Positions 30,127 to 40,289 of a stretch of DNA of 64,000 nucleotides are shown here, in pieces. The stretch is from Euglena gracilis. Lineage: Eukaryota > Euglenida > Euglenophyceae > Euglenales. The position numbers and the translations under genes were made by a program. Under the pieces are notes generated by a model, which worked only from the letters and a program-made list of their open reading frames with translations, did no database searches and was not told the DNA's origin. The stretch lies in contig CP154956.1 in the NCBI GenBank assembly GCA_039621445.1, positions 90,526,482 through 90,590,481 of the forward strand, read 5' to 3'. The number at the start of each line of letters is the position of its first letter. Positions within the stretch are counted from its first letter, which is position 1.

Positions 30127-31552
30127 GGACACATAGGTTAGTATGGACACATGCCATAAATTTGGTCATTCAAAAGTGGGAAAGTTGGATTGGATTCCAA
30201 CCCACTTTTTGGTTTTAACGGACCATCAAAGTTTGGAGCCTTGGACAAGGGAGGTCCCCCCCCCTGTGGTGTCTGGTTGGGAGGAGGGCACGTTGACACC
30301 AAACTTTCCCAACGTCACCACAGCAGATAACTGGTTTTTTATGGAGAAGTTTTCCAGGACATCTCCTGGAACTTGAATTCCTCCTGGACATCAACTTGAA
30401 ACGCATGAACTTTTCCCCCCATCAGCATTGGTCAGAAATGTGGGTAGAGCAAATAAAGCCTTTTGTTGGACATACAGTATCTGTAATGACTTGGATGACC
30501 CCCAAAACTAGGTTCTTGACAAATTGCTGGAAGTGAGCTTTTGACAAATTTTGAAAATTGCTAAATCGGAGTCGTCTCGCTCGTAACCAAATCCTGACCT
30601 TTGGATTGCCTGAGATGGCAAACAAGATGGTGATCAGATCACCTGTCCCTCATTATCTCACCCACACTGGTCATAAAAACCATCCCCAGCTCGTTCATTT
30701 GGGAAGGGAGGTCATAAGTCGGCGTTGTTTGGCCGACCCAAGGAGGGGGTTGAGAGGGTTTAAGTGTGGGTGGGTGGGGGGGGAACAAAGTTTGCAGAGT
30801 TCCTGATTGGTCAATTTCCCCAAATGACAGTTTACTGGGGGGCATGACCCCTACAAGCATACTTCCAGCAACGGCCCTCCACGGAGGACAAAGACATGCT
30901 GTTTCTTTCTGTTGTTCTTTTTGATCTGCTTTCTGTTATTTACAGTGTGGTTTTGTCTCCAAAGTTTCTGTTGTGGGTTGTCATTTCTGAAATCGTGCCA
31001 CAAATATTTCACGGATAATCTCAAGCAAGCGCGAAATTGGGGGTTTTCCAATTCGGTAACAATCGGACATCTTGGGTCAATTTTGGAACACAAATCCACA
31101 CTTTGTATCTCGTTTCTGCAATCATCCTTGGTGCCCAATTCATTCCCGCACCTTGTTTCAGAGACTTCAGGAGGGAGGTCAGCTTGCACCAGCTTGCAGT
31201 TTGGTCCAAGAATCACCTTGACCTTTCACCAGCAATTTTCATCCTCCTCTGACCTCTGGGGCAAGGGTTTTTTTTTTAGTTGTGGACTCCCAGGGGGAGG
31301 GGTAGGGTGGGTGGGTGGGTCCGGCCGAGCCCCCCCCCCCCCCGGGTCCCCCGGAGGGGGGTGGGATATATTTTTTTTGCGACGCCTTTGGCGCCGAAAT
31401 TTTTGAAAAAGTGCTATTTTTAGCACTTTTCGCGATTTTTGGCCATTTTTTTTTGTGGGTCCCCTGGGACCCCCCCCCCCCCCTTGGGGTGGCCCCCCCA
31501 GGGGGTGGGTGGGTGGGGGACCCCCCTCCCCCCGGTCTTAAAAAAAACAACA
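30127..31552. other. Spacer, no exon resolved
   Basis: Mixed sequence. 31310-31530 is a set of inverted C/G-runs around TTTGGCGCC and AAGTGCTATTTTTAGCACTTT hairpins that resemble the MITE interiors elsewhere. No coding block called. Confidence 0.4.
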
Positions 31553-31583
31553 ATATGCGCTGCTCCGGGGCAGCGCATATTGT
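31553..31583. repeat. Hairpin abutting an exon acceptor
   Basis: AATATGCGCTGC and its complement around TCCGG-type loop sequence, four bases upstream of the TACAG acceptor at 31587. It could affect splice-site access. Confidence 0.7.
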
Positions 31584-31587
31584 ACAG

Positions 31588-32246
31588 CATGCCAGATTGC
31601 CCAACGCCAACCTGTTCTCCAATTCCACATCCTTTTTCATCAAGAATAAACCGGTGAGGAGCTGGGATGATGACCCCGATAATGTTGATGGGAGGCGAGG
31701 CAGAGCGCAGATCATAGGAGTAATCACCACTGTTTGTCCATTTTGTTTTCCCCTTTGGCATTAATCCTTGATTGAAAAGCGATGTTCTGCGGGACACGTC
31801 AATAAAAATGGCAGAAGATCTCGTTCATAATATTTGTGCTTGCTCATACTCATGTTCGTGTAAATGGCCCAAGGAAGGCCGAAAATGATTGGCAACTGGC
31901 CAAAATGGACAAAACTGCAACAAAACAGCAAAATAGACGGACCCAAAGTTTCTTACGATTATGTGGCAAACCGAGCGTATTCGCTGAAGTGGTGCATCGT
32001 TGCGGCCTTTTTTTTGTCTGCAGTCTCTACCAACAAAAATATGCCATATATACACCACAGGTGACATTTGGACACCTTTTTAAAACATATTTTCTGCTTG
32101 CTCAAGCGCAATGTGACCAGTGGAAAAATCAGGTCATTTTTAGACTTTTTATTAGTCTGTGATGAAAGAAGGCTGCTTGACACCAACAGCATTGTGGCGT
32201 TCCATGTTATATCTCAGACTTTTGTGTTCATGGTGTGTATATACAG
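31588..32246 (+). CDS. Three-exon partial gene, unknown protein
   Basis: Exons 31588-31653 (66 nt), 31929-32060 (132 nt) and 32107-32246 (140 nt) have GT donors (GTGAGG, GTGACA, GTGCCT) and AG acceptors, and the first two junctions are phase 0. The last intron is only 46 nt. Only one frame is open through exon 3, so that exon is firm. The product reads HARLPNANLFSNSTSFF, GKPSVFAEVVHRCGLFFVCS, then SGKIRSFLDFLLVCDERRLL and VAFHVISQTFVFMVCIY, with two moderately hydrophobic stretches that might be membrane-associated. The final exon leaves phase 2, and no continuation fits perfectly. The family is unrecognised. Confidence 0.5.
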
Positions 32247-32509
32247 GTGCCTGGATCAAGCTCAGTTTTATTTGGCCCTGTTGGCCACTTTGGGCTTTTT
32301 TTTTTGCCGATTGCATTGTATTACAAATTGCATTTGTATTGCATTACAAGTGTGTATTGTTGTATTGCACACAGAAAAGTGAAAACCGGAGGCTTCTTTG
32401 GTAGCACGAGTTATCACAAATAATCATGAATAATCGCGAAGAATCAATAATAATAACAAATCAAAATGAAAGGTTGTCAGTGCAAACTTATGGGAATCCC
32501 TTTTGTCAG

Positions 32510-32665
32510 CGCCTCTGGGTCTGTTTTCTGGGTCTGGCTTCTGGAAAACGGCCCTTTATCCAGAAGCTAGCCATAGTGGAGCTTTTCTTCGCGGCGTGTC
32601 ACGTCCAAGGAACCGCCATCGCGACTGAATACTGTGGAGTATTTCCGCAAAGGCACGAGGGCTGA
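32510..32665 (+). CDS. Exon-like block downstream of the three-exon gene
   Basis: After TTTTGTCAG the frame reads RLWVCFLGLASGKRPFIQKL followed by AIVELFFAACHVQGTAIATE to TGA at 32663. Codon use is coding-like and the middle is hydrophobic. Its phase does not join the 32246 donor directly, so an undetected exon or another gene is implied. In the phase that would join, a stop comes after about 20 codons, which is the alternative C-terminus. Confidence 0.4.
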   Translation, partial: RLWVCFLGLASGKRPFIQKLAIVELFFAACHVQGTAIATEYCGVFPQRHEG

Positions 32666-32830
32666 CCACGATGGATTGTCGCCCTGGCCGTCTCTGGGGG
32701 GCAGCCGTCCGCTGTCGAGCCGGACGGGACGCTTGGACACTTGCCTGTGTTCCCCGTTTTGTTTGTTGAAAGCAAAACTGTCATTCATCCAGGCCCCTGA
32801 AACACATCAATGCCAACCTTTTTTTGGCAG

Positions 32831-33172
32831 TGTTTTGTGCGTCGTATTTTTCCCGACGCCAATGCCGTGTTTGCAAGTTGCAATCTCTACCACCCAGACT
32901 GTTGCCACCACCCGTGGACCTTCGCCACATACTCCTTCCGTCTCAGAGACGGCCGCAGGGACCCCGAGGCGGATGCACTTTGTTTGCTGGCGGTAGTCCC
33001 GCGCTGCGCGCACACTGGGCTCAGGGGGGCACCACGTAGAGTGGTCGCCCTCGGCCCTGCAGCGGTCCGCCAGTTCCTCCAAGCATGGCTTTGGCCCCAA
33101 CCGGCCCTGGCAGCCAACCTCTACATTGGGCCCCTCTCAAATGGTGCACTTGCCGTTTTAGCCAAGTCATAG
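32831..33172 (+). CDS. Terminal exon, unknown protein
   Basis: Starts after a T-tract ending TTGGCAG and stops at TAG 33170, 113 codons. An N-terminal part with Cys/His (ASCNLYHPDCCHHPW) might bind metal. The rest is Ala/Leu-rich (CLLAVVPRC, VVALGPAAVRQFLQAWLWP, AANLYIGPLSNGALAVLAKS). Third positions are strongly G/C, among the clearest coding signals in the window. No family is recognised. Confidence 0.6.
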   Translation, partial: CFVRRIFPDANAVFASCNLYHPDCCHHPWTFATYSFRLRDGRRDPEADALCLLAVVPRCAHTGLRGAPRRVVALGPAAVRQFLQAWLWPQPALAANLYIGPLSNGALAVLAKS

Positions 33173-35712
33173 CTCCAACGGTCCAAGACAGCAATTTTTG
33201 TCGCTTCCAGTAGATGTTTTTGCACTTCCTTCATAAGAAAAACGTAACCAAGTTTTTACGGGTGCGTCAGGTGTGTTTTGTGAGACCAACAGAGAGTGAG
33301 CCCAGAAGCCACAGATTTATTTTTGGGCCAGTTGTTATTTGCTGCACATCCCAAAAATGGGGTTCATTTTTGGGTCTATAGTGAAAATTAAATAAAAATC
33401 CAAGCATCAAGGTTTTAAACAAATGAAAATCTTGCGGAAAATGCCTCTTTCAAACCATACCTGATTTCCCCTTAGCTGCGGACCCTGGCCTTGTCTAAGC
33501 ATCCCCCGCCCCTCCCATCTTTTATTAAAGGTCATCTTCACAGTAAGCATTTTCTCTTGTGTATGCCTGACGGTTGATTTGGCGAGATTGGTCGTTTTTG
33601 CATCCAAATGCCTTCGAGCTGTGAATGAGTAACCCCCCCTCTCTCTCTTTCCGAGGTTTCAAAGAAGTGTTGCGTTGTGTTTCTTTTTTTTTGCCAGCAG
33701 CTGTAGGGCCCCACCGAACGCCATCGTTGTTCGTCTGGTTGTTTGCCTGTTCCTAACCCCCCTCCCAACCCTGCCACGTCCACAGTCAAGCGCTCCTGCC
33801 AAGTTTCGCCTGACTCGTGCTCTACCAAACAATATCTCTTTGCAGTTTGAAACAGGTTGGAAACTTTTGATTTTGAAAAAGATCAATGATTAGGACGACT
33901 GGACATTGGGAAAGATGGTGGTCATTTTTTTCACTTACAAATTTTTATGTATTTACTTATAAATTTAGAGCTCCCCACACTTAAATGTGGGTTACTGTGG
34001 GGGGTATTTGTGGGAAGGGTGTGGAGGTGCGTGTGGGTGTGGGTGTGGGGGGTGTGGGCAGTGTGGGGGGGGTGTGGGGAGGGTGTTCGGAAACATCAGG
34101 TGTTGGATGCCACTGGTTGCACAGGAAAGGGACGTTGCTATTTTGGTTTCCGGGGGGTCCCTCCCAGAGGCCAAAGGCCGAGTAACTCAGAAAATGACGC
34201 CAAAAATCACATGTGTGTGGAACTGTGCGGGTGTGTGGGGTGTGTGGGATGGGGGGGTACCTCCCTGGGCAATTGTTGTGTGACAAATTGGGCAGCATGG
34301 AGGGGGGTGACAATTTCCTGGGGTGACAAATTGGCTTGCACAGAGTGGGGTGACAATTGCCCGGGGGCGTCAATTGCCCAGGGGCGTCAATTACCCACCC
34401 ATGTGAGCCACATTTAAACCAAATGATCAAGAACACCATCTGAAACACCAGTGAACACAGGAAAAATGCAGTTATGGTCGTGGTATTGTGCAGAGCGTTT
34501 GGTATGCGAAAGTTCTCAGCACGTTGTAGCAAAATAGAAGATCAATCGAGTCATGTCGGCGAAAAGAAAGTTCACAGTGCAATACTGCAAACAGGGGGGG
34601 TGACAAATTGGGCAGCACGGAAGGGGGTGACAATTTCCTGGGGTGACAAATTGGCCGGCACAACCAGGGGTGACAATTGCCCGGGGGCGTCAATTGCCTG
34701 GGGGGCGTCAATTGCCCGGGGGGGGGGTAGTGTGTAGGGGTGTGGTGGTGGTGGTGGGTGTGGGTGCCTGTGTGTGGGGGTGTGGGGGCTGTGGTAGTGG
34801 TGGGTACTGGGGGGCACTGTGAGGGCACCCGGTTACGAAGAGGGTCAGGGTTCAGGGCTGCCCTATTTTGAATTGAGTGGCTGGATTTGAGCTGAGTGAG
34901 CTTGATTTTGAGCCGCGTGGCTAAATTTTGCACCAAGGCAACCCAAAATTCGAGAAATAGCCAAAAAAGGGATTCTGGCGGTCTTTTTTTTCCTTCAAGA
35001 AAAGGATTTTCCATCACAAAGCAGGCTTTACACAATTGGCCACCTTCCACAACCCTGGTTTTTGTGCCTGAAATTTAACCATCCTTGAATAGTGGCTCTT
35101 CCAAAGGGGCATAGAAATGGTACAGGTGAAACATAACGAGACACACAATGGGGAAATTGGGTGGTTTCGTGTCATTGTTGTTTCCCTTCATTTTTGGCCG
35201 GATTGTGTCATCGTCAGACAATTCTTAAGTGGAACTCCACTCCACCCTCAAACGAAGGGGGGCCAGCCAGTCAGCACCTTTTTCCAACCGGCAGCTCCCT
35301 GGGTCACCTCAGGTGAAATGCGGACCCCCCCAGAGGGATGAAGTTTTTCACAAGTCCAGCAAAGCTGGGCTGGACCGAAAAAAAAGTGCCGAAAGCTTTT
35401 GGGTTTTTCACGTCAAAAAATTTGCTGAAGAATTCCAACCCAGCTGGATTTGGGCTTCTTTTTTGCCTGTTTTTGGGTGCCAGCTGGGCCGACTCCAGTG
35501 GCCGGTAGGACCGCCCCCTGAACCCCCCACTCTAGGGGAAAGTCCAGCCAGCACCTTTTTCCCAGCTGGACCCCCCCCCCAGGTTCCAGTTGTTGAAGTG
35601 GCCTGATTATTGGATATGGTGCAGGAAGCAGGGTGTGTTTTAAGCCCAAGTGGGCACCATCCCCTGGGGGGGGGCAGCAGCCAGTCTGGGCCAGTCATTT
35701 GACCCCAACAAG
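33173..35712. other. Spacer, G/T-rich arrays
   Basis: GTGTGGGTGTGGG-type runs at 34010-34085 and 34730-34800. A duplicated block GGTGACAAATTGG, then GGGGGCGTCAATTGCC occurs at 34300-34390 and 34605-34720. No exon called. Confidence 0.5.
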
Positions 35713-35896
35713 CACCGCGGCCACCCCCAGCGAAGCGGACCGGCAGGCCCTCACGTCGCGTCGCGCATTTGTTCCCCGCCCCCTCACCCGCTGCGTGCCA
35801 AAGACAGGCCCCCGACCCCCGGCCTCCCTGTGTGGCATTGACCCCATTCTCTGCCTTGCATCGACTCGAGATGGAGTTTGCTGGGTGCAGCTGTGA
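35713..35896 (+). CDS. GC-rich exon-like block
   Basis: Follows CCCAACAAG and runs to TGA at 35894. The product reads TAATPSEADRQALTSRRAFV, then RCVPKTGPRPPASLCGIDP and ILCLASTRDGVCWVQ. Third-position G/C is high throughout. It could be a last exon or continue from an internal donor. The family is unrecognised, and the AAG acceptor is weak. Confidence 0.35.
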
Positions 35897-36195
35897 AGCC
35901 GGGATGCGATGGATTCCACCCAACCACCCACCCACCCACCCACACACCCACCATAGATTTATTTAATACTGGTGTGACCCCAAGGGGGTGGGTGCGTGGA
36001 CAGGTGCCCAAGAGGTTCACCCAGGACCGGAAAAAAATTCAATTTTTTTCAAAAAAAATTCAAAATTTCGGCCATTGGGTGGGTATTGGGTGGGTTGGCG
36101 CACCTGGGGGGGTTCTTGTGTTTGGGGGGTTTAAAAAGTGTGGGTGGATTGGGCCTGAGGGAAAGTGCCCACCCACCATCATTTGTGAATAATCA

Positions 36196-36385
<190 letters not shown>

Positions 36386-37447
36386 CTGTTGGGGGATTTT
36401 GTTGAGAAACTGTGAGTGTCCCCCCCCTGGTGCTGTCATTGGAAGTTGTCAGAGATTTCCTGGGTGGAGTTGGGCTTGTCGGCCAACCAACTGTCTGTGG
36501 ATCCGATAACAGTTTTCTGAGGTGGTGTACAAAAAACCAGAGAGTGCCTTGGGTTATGCCTGGCTGCGAATACAGATGCGCGGACAAAACTTCACCACAA
36601 ACCAGGTTTTTAAAGGAAGTGCGCACCCCCCCCCCCCCGGCCAGGCTTGGTAAAAAGAAGCCTGGTACAAACACACAGGTTCAAACTAATGTACTCACAT
36701 GCATGACGAAAGCTCCAGGATACACACACGCACACACACACACACACAATATCTGAAAGCACACAAAGCAACACGTATTGGCGACAGGTGATTTCTCTTT
36801 CCAGCACCCCAATCAGCAAGGCCCACCCCTTCGTCGCTTCTTGTTGGGATTCCAGGATTCTGTGCTGAATCAACATAGTGTTGAAACACCAAATGCCCGA
36901 TCCGATGTCCCAACACAGAACACAGCTTGCCTTTCCCCCCTGATCACAATCAAGAAAACCGCCCAAAGCCAAACTCTCAGCGTCGAAAGATCCCAATTTT
37001 TCGAGGTTGCCGTTGCCCAAGGAAGGCTAGGGTCGCAGTGGAATAGCTGATGATGCATGCTTGGTTTCCTATAATTTTTGCGGAAATTTTTCTCCTCCCC
37101 CTCCCTCAAGCCCCTGGGCTCCCCCTAACTCAGTTCTTGACAAATGAGCAAAGCCCTTGCCCAATGGTCACCCCCAATCAGAGGTTGCAAAAATGCTGTC
37201 TAACAATTACCCGGTGAGATAGAGAACAGGCTGTCATTATTTGCTGGACACATATGGGTGGATGATGATCCTGCAGCGACAACATGAAATTGAAACCCTC
37301 CCAGAAGGTGTCCTGCTGAGATACTGCTATGGTGCTTGCTGGGCACCATGGTGTTGGGTGTTGGGGACTGGGAAACTTGTAAGCACAGGAATTTGTCTTG
37401 TCAGCTGCCTAAACCTGGGGTGTGCTTCACAAGAGCAACACCCTTGA
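36386..37447. other. Spacer with a CA repeat
   Basis: (CA)n at 36721-36748. A frame at 37245-37444 (GWMMILQRQHEIETLPEGVL) looks partly coding and ends at TGA 37445, directly before the next exon-like block. Confidence 0.4.
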
Positions 37448-37630
37448 TGCAGCACAGAGACCTGTCGCTGGGCACGCTTTGAAGGAAGGGACCCGTTTGC
37501 CTTCGAGCGCTTCAAAGTTTCCCAGCCTGGTGCTGTTTTTTTTTACCACAGGCGTGTGAAGGCAACAGACCTCCACGAGAAGTCTGAGGTGTTACGGTTG
37601 TGTTTTTTTCCAGCAAAACAAAGCCACTGA
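37448..37630 (+). CDS. Exon-like block, 60 codons
   Basis: Open from just after TGA 37445 to TGA 37628. A CAG at 37455-37457 could be its acceptor. The product reads ETCRWARFEGRDPFAFERFK, then AVFFYHRRVKATDLHEKSEV and ends with a short hydrophobic piece. Composition is typical of soluble protein and free of repeats. No start codon in frame, so it should be a 3' exon. Family not recognised. Confidence 0.45.
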   Translation, partial: CSTETCRWARFEGRDPFAFERFKVSQPGAVFFYHRRVKATDLHEKSEVLRLCFFPAKQSH

Positions 37631-38035
37631 AAATACATAAATTGCTGACGAGTTTTGGCTGGTAAAAAGCGCAAAACTTTTCTTTCTTCATTCTAATTCT
37701 TGCCTAATTCTTTGGCCATTCTTCGCCAAATGGGCAAGGTTTTTTCCGTCACTTCTCCTTGGGCTTTAAGGGCTGTGGGTGGATTTTTAAGGGTGGGTGG
37801 GTGGGCCTCGGTTGGTTCCTCCAAAAAAATTACACGCACCGTGCATTTTTTGCAGTTTTTTTTTTTGCCGATTTCACGTTTTGGGTTTGTTGCAGTTTTT
37901 TTGCAGCTTTTTTTCTATAAAAAAAAACTGCACACGTGCAGTTTTTTGCAGTTTTTTTTTATTCCAATTTCGAGGAAACCTGAGGTGTTTATTTTTTGGT
38001 GCACTGCACCTTATTACGCTGGATTATATGTTTGA
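37631..38035. other. Spacer with TGCAGTTTTTT reiterations
   Basis: TTGCAGTTTTTTT occurs five times between 37848 and 37960 and again at 40660-40705. No gene seen. Confidence 0.5.
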
Positions 38036-38202
38036 AGGCTGTTTCTCAAGAGAAAGCATCACCTGTTCATGAGTTGTGTTGCCACAGTAATCCCATCAGT
38101 TGTCTTGCCCCCAACTGTCTTGCCAACTGCCTTGCCTCTTAATACAACAGAGATTGTTGTAGCCACCGTTCCAAAAAAACAGATTGTTTCGGTGACAAGG
38201 CC

Positions 38203-39863
38203 CAGACATTCATTTAGTGTATTTTTTTGTGGTTCACTTGTGGACAGCAAAAAATTTTTTGTGGTTCACCTGTGGACACCAAAGTAATATTTGTGGTTCA
38301 CATGTGGACACCAAAAAAATTTCCACCGCCTGCTGACATTTGCATCATTTTCTTTCTCATCAACAGCAATGAAGCAATCTTCTTTGAACATGTTTGACTC
38401 AGGCGGCGTAAGTTGGCCAAAAATTCTGGTGCTCTAAAAACAGAAGAGGAAGCGGAAAACCACTTCCAAAAAAGGGTCATAGTTTTCGATTTTTTTTTGA
38501 AGAGGTTCTGATTTTACCTATACAGTCGAAAACAGACCTCAGAAGGCCAATTTACTTTCGAATTCTAGTAATCAACAAAACCAATCAAGAAATACATAAA
38601 CAGGAGGAACCGACAAAAACAAGCGTTGTTTCTGCTGCCGTAGGCCCCGAAGGAACGAAACAGAAGAATTAAAAAATGGAAGCGGTAAATATTGCATTCC
38701 GCTTCAAAAGCAAGAGATGTGCAACGAAAACTGAACGCAATGAATCATACATAATGTAATGTAAAAAATATGCATAATGTTTGCACACCAAAAAGGAAGC
38801 GTAAAACCGCTTTGAAGGAATCCGTAAAAAAAATAGTATGAATTGAAATGATCAACAATGATCACCAAACGACATTCCAATCCCAATAACAGCGAAGAAC
38901 GTTAGCATTTATGAAATTTATGAAGATAACAGAAACTGAACAAACTGAACAGAAATTGAATGTCATTATCCAAAGTGCATAATGCAAATACGTCAAACCA
39001 CGTGGAGACAATTGCACGATTTACGAAGGGTAGAACAGGCGAAACGATACAGACCTTCTGTTCACTTCCCCGTGCTTCACTTGGAAGGACATTTCGACAT
39101 GACATTGGCGTAAAACCTGCAAAAAAAGCAAATATGAAACAAATCAGAGCAAATATGAAGCGGATAACCGCTTCCTCAGGCTGACATAATACCTTTTAAT
39201 TTTCTCATATTGCCAAACTGCAAAAACCAGAATGAGGCTGACATTTACCCTTCTGAATGAAAAACTATACTGAATGTGGTCTTTCATTGAATGGTCAAGT
39301 TGAAGATCTGACACCACAGCAATGAAGTGGCTTTCCGGCTCCTACCTCAAAACAAAGCACATGGCATTGCCGATTTTTCAGGCACTTTTTCAGGCACTGA
39401 GGCACTCAACTGACATCCCGCAATGCCCCACAACGCTCCCAATGTCCACAGCCATGCCAAAGCCCCACGATAATGTCGCGTGTTTCTGCTTGCATGAAGC
39501 GGAATTCCGCTTCATCGACGCCAGTATTTAACTTTTTGATGGTATCCTTGTTGGGTAAGTTGTCTACAGCACGTCTGCTTGAGAACTCTCGATAGCAATC
39601 TGTCCAATTTCAACTGCCACGCTTCGTGGATTGAGCCGGGGCCAAGACTCAGAATGTGGCTGAGGTGTCAATCCGCCTTTAGGTGTAATTTTTTTTTTCG
39701 ATCCTCAATCAATTTTTGTGGACCACAAAATTTTTCGTGGACACCACAAAAATTTTTGTGGTTCACCTGTGGACACCAAAAATTTTTTTGTGGTTCACCT
39801 GTGGACACCAAAAAAAAATTGTGGTTCACACGTCTTTTGTGAACCACACTAAATGAATGTCTG
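38203..39863 (+). mobile_element. Non-autonomous hAT-type transposon, 1661 bp
   Basis: Perfect 18-bp TIRs CAGACATTCATTTAGTGT / complement, and a perfect 8-bp duplication ACAAGGCC (38195-38202, 39864-39871). Eight-base duplications and CA...TG ends are hAT hallmarks. Just inside each end is an array of GTGGTTCACCTGTGGACACC units (38228-38318 left, 39716-39835 right). The core has no long frame, so a transposase must come from elsewhere. Perfect TIRs and TSD indicate recent insertion. A related end lies at 55521. Confidence 0.9.
38448..39515. repeat. Repeated GAAGCGG...CCGCTTC palindromes inside the hAT element
   Basis: Palindromes of this type occur at about 38448-38470, 38679-38706 (long spacer), 38799-38815 (half), 39157-39177 and 39497-39515. 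Spacers are mostly 3-6 nt. They could be sites for transposase or a host factor. Confidence 0.6.
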
Positions 39864-40003
39864 ACAAGGCCACAATCACTCCCCAACCAAAATTGCTCCA
39901 TCATCATCCAACCTCTGTATGTGGTGACGGATATCACGATGCTTATTTTGGCCAGCTTCATTTGCATACTCCTGAGCAGATTCAACTGATTATGGATTCC
40001 TAG

Positions 40004-40288
40004 GGTGTAAATCCAAAAACTGCATTTTTTGTGCAAATTTTGGTTGAAGTTGGAGTTGGGGATTTCGAAATTCGTGGAGCTGAAGCTCCTGAAGAAGATT
40101 GGGTCTTGCCCCAAGTATTGTGGCCAAATGTCACACAAGCCAAATGCTTCAAAGAGCAAGAAGTTCTTTCTTATTTGCAAAAAAATTCCGGTAGACCATT
40201 TGGCAATTCCCTAAAGACAATGTTCAAAGTTTGCGATGGTTGTTGTGTTTTTTTTTTCATTGTGACATGGGGAAACTTCAGCAGGTGA
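40004..40288 (+). CDS. Exon-like block, acidic protein
   Basis: Begins after TTCCTAG at 40003 and stays open to 40286. The clearest part is VQILVEVGVGDFEIRGAEAP, EEDWVLPQVLWPNVTQ, then EQEVLSYLQKNSGRPFGNS, ending near TMFK. A run of T at 40248 suggests that the true exon ends earlier. Codon use is less GC-biased than the other blocks. It starts 15 bp after the stop of the interrupted membrane-protein frame and in the same orientation. The family is unrecognised. Confidence 0.45.
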   Translation, partial: GVNPKTAFFVQILVEVGVGDFEIRGAEAPEEDWVLPQVLWPNVTQAKCFKEQEVLSYLQKNSGRPFGNSLKTMFKVCDGCCVFFFIVTWGNFSR

Positions 40289-40289
40289 T

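Larger units (their letters stand above)
38036..39989 (+). pseudogene. Membrane-protein reading frame interrupted by hAT element
   Basis: Open from 38036, ATG at 38069, to GTGACAAGGCC at 38202. The reading resumes exactly after the second ACAAGGCC at 39871 and runs to TGA 39987. Joining across one target copy gives 83 codons from the ATG. The left part is Thr/Val/Pro-rich (SVVLPPTVLPTALPLNTTEI), and the right part ends in a single hydrophobic anchor MLILASFICILLSRF with almost no cytoplasmic tail. This looks like the C-terminal exon of a type I or tail-anchored protein. The element carries stops, so translation through it would lose the anchor. The family is unrecognised. Confidence 0.6.

Noticed and set aside
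29683-30150. Frames with alternating RV or NP repeats
   Set aside because: Direct translation of the TTAGGG array.
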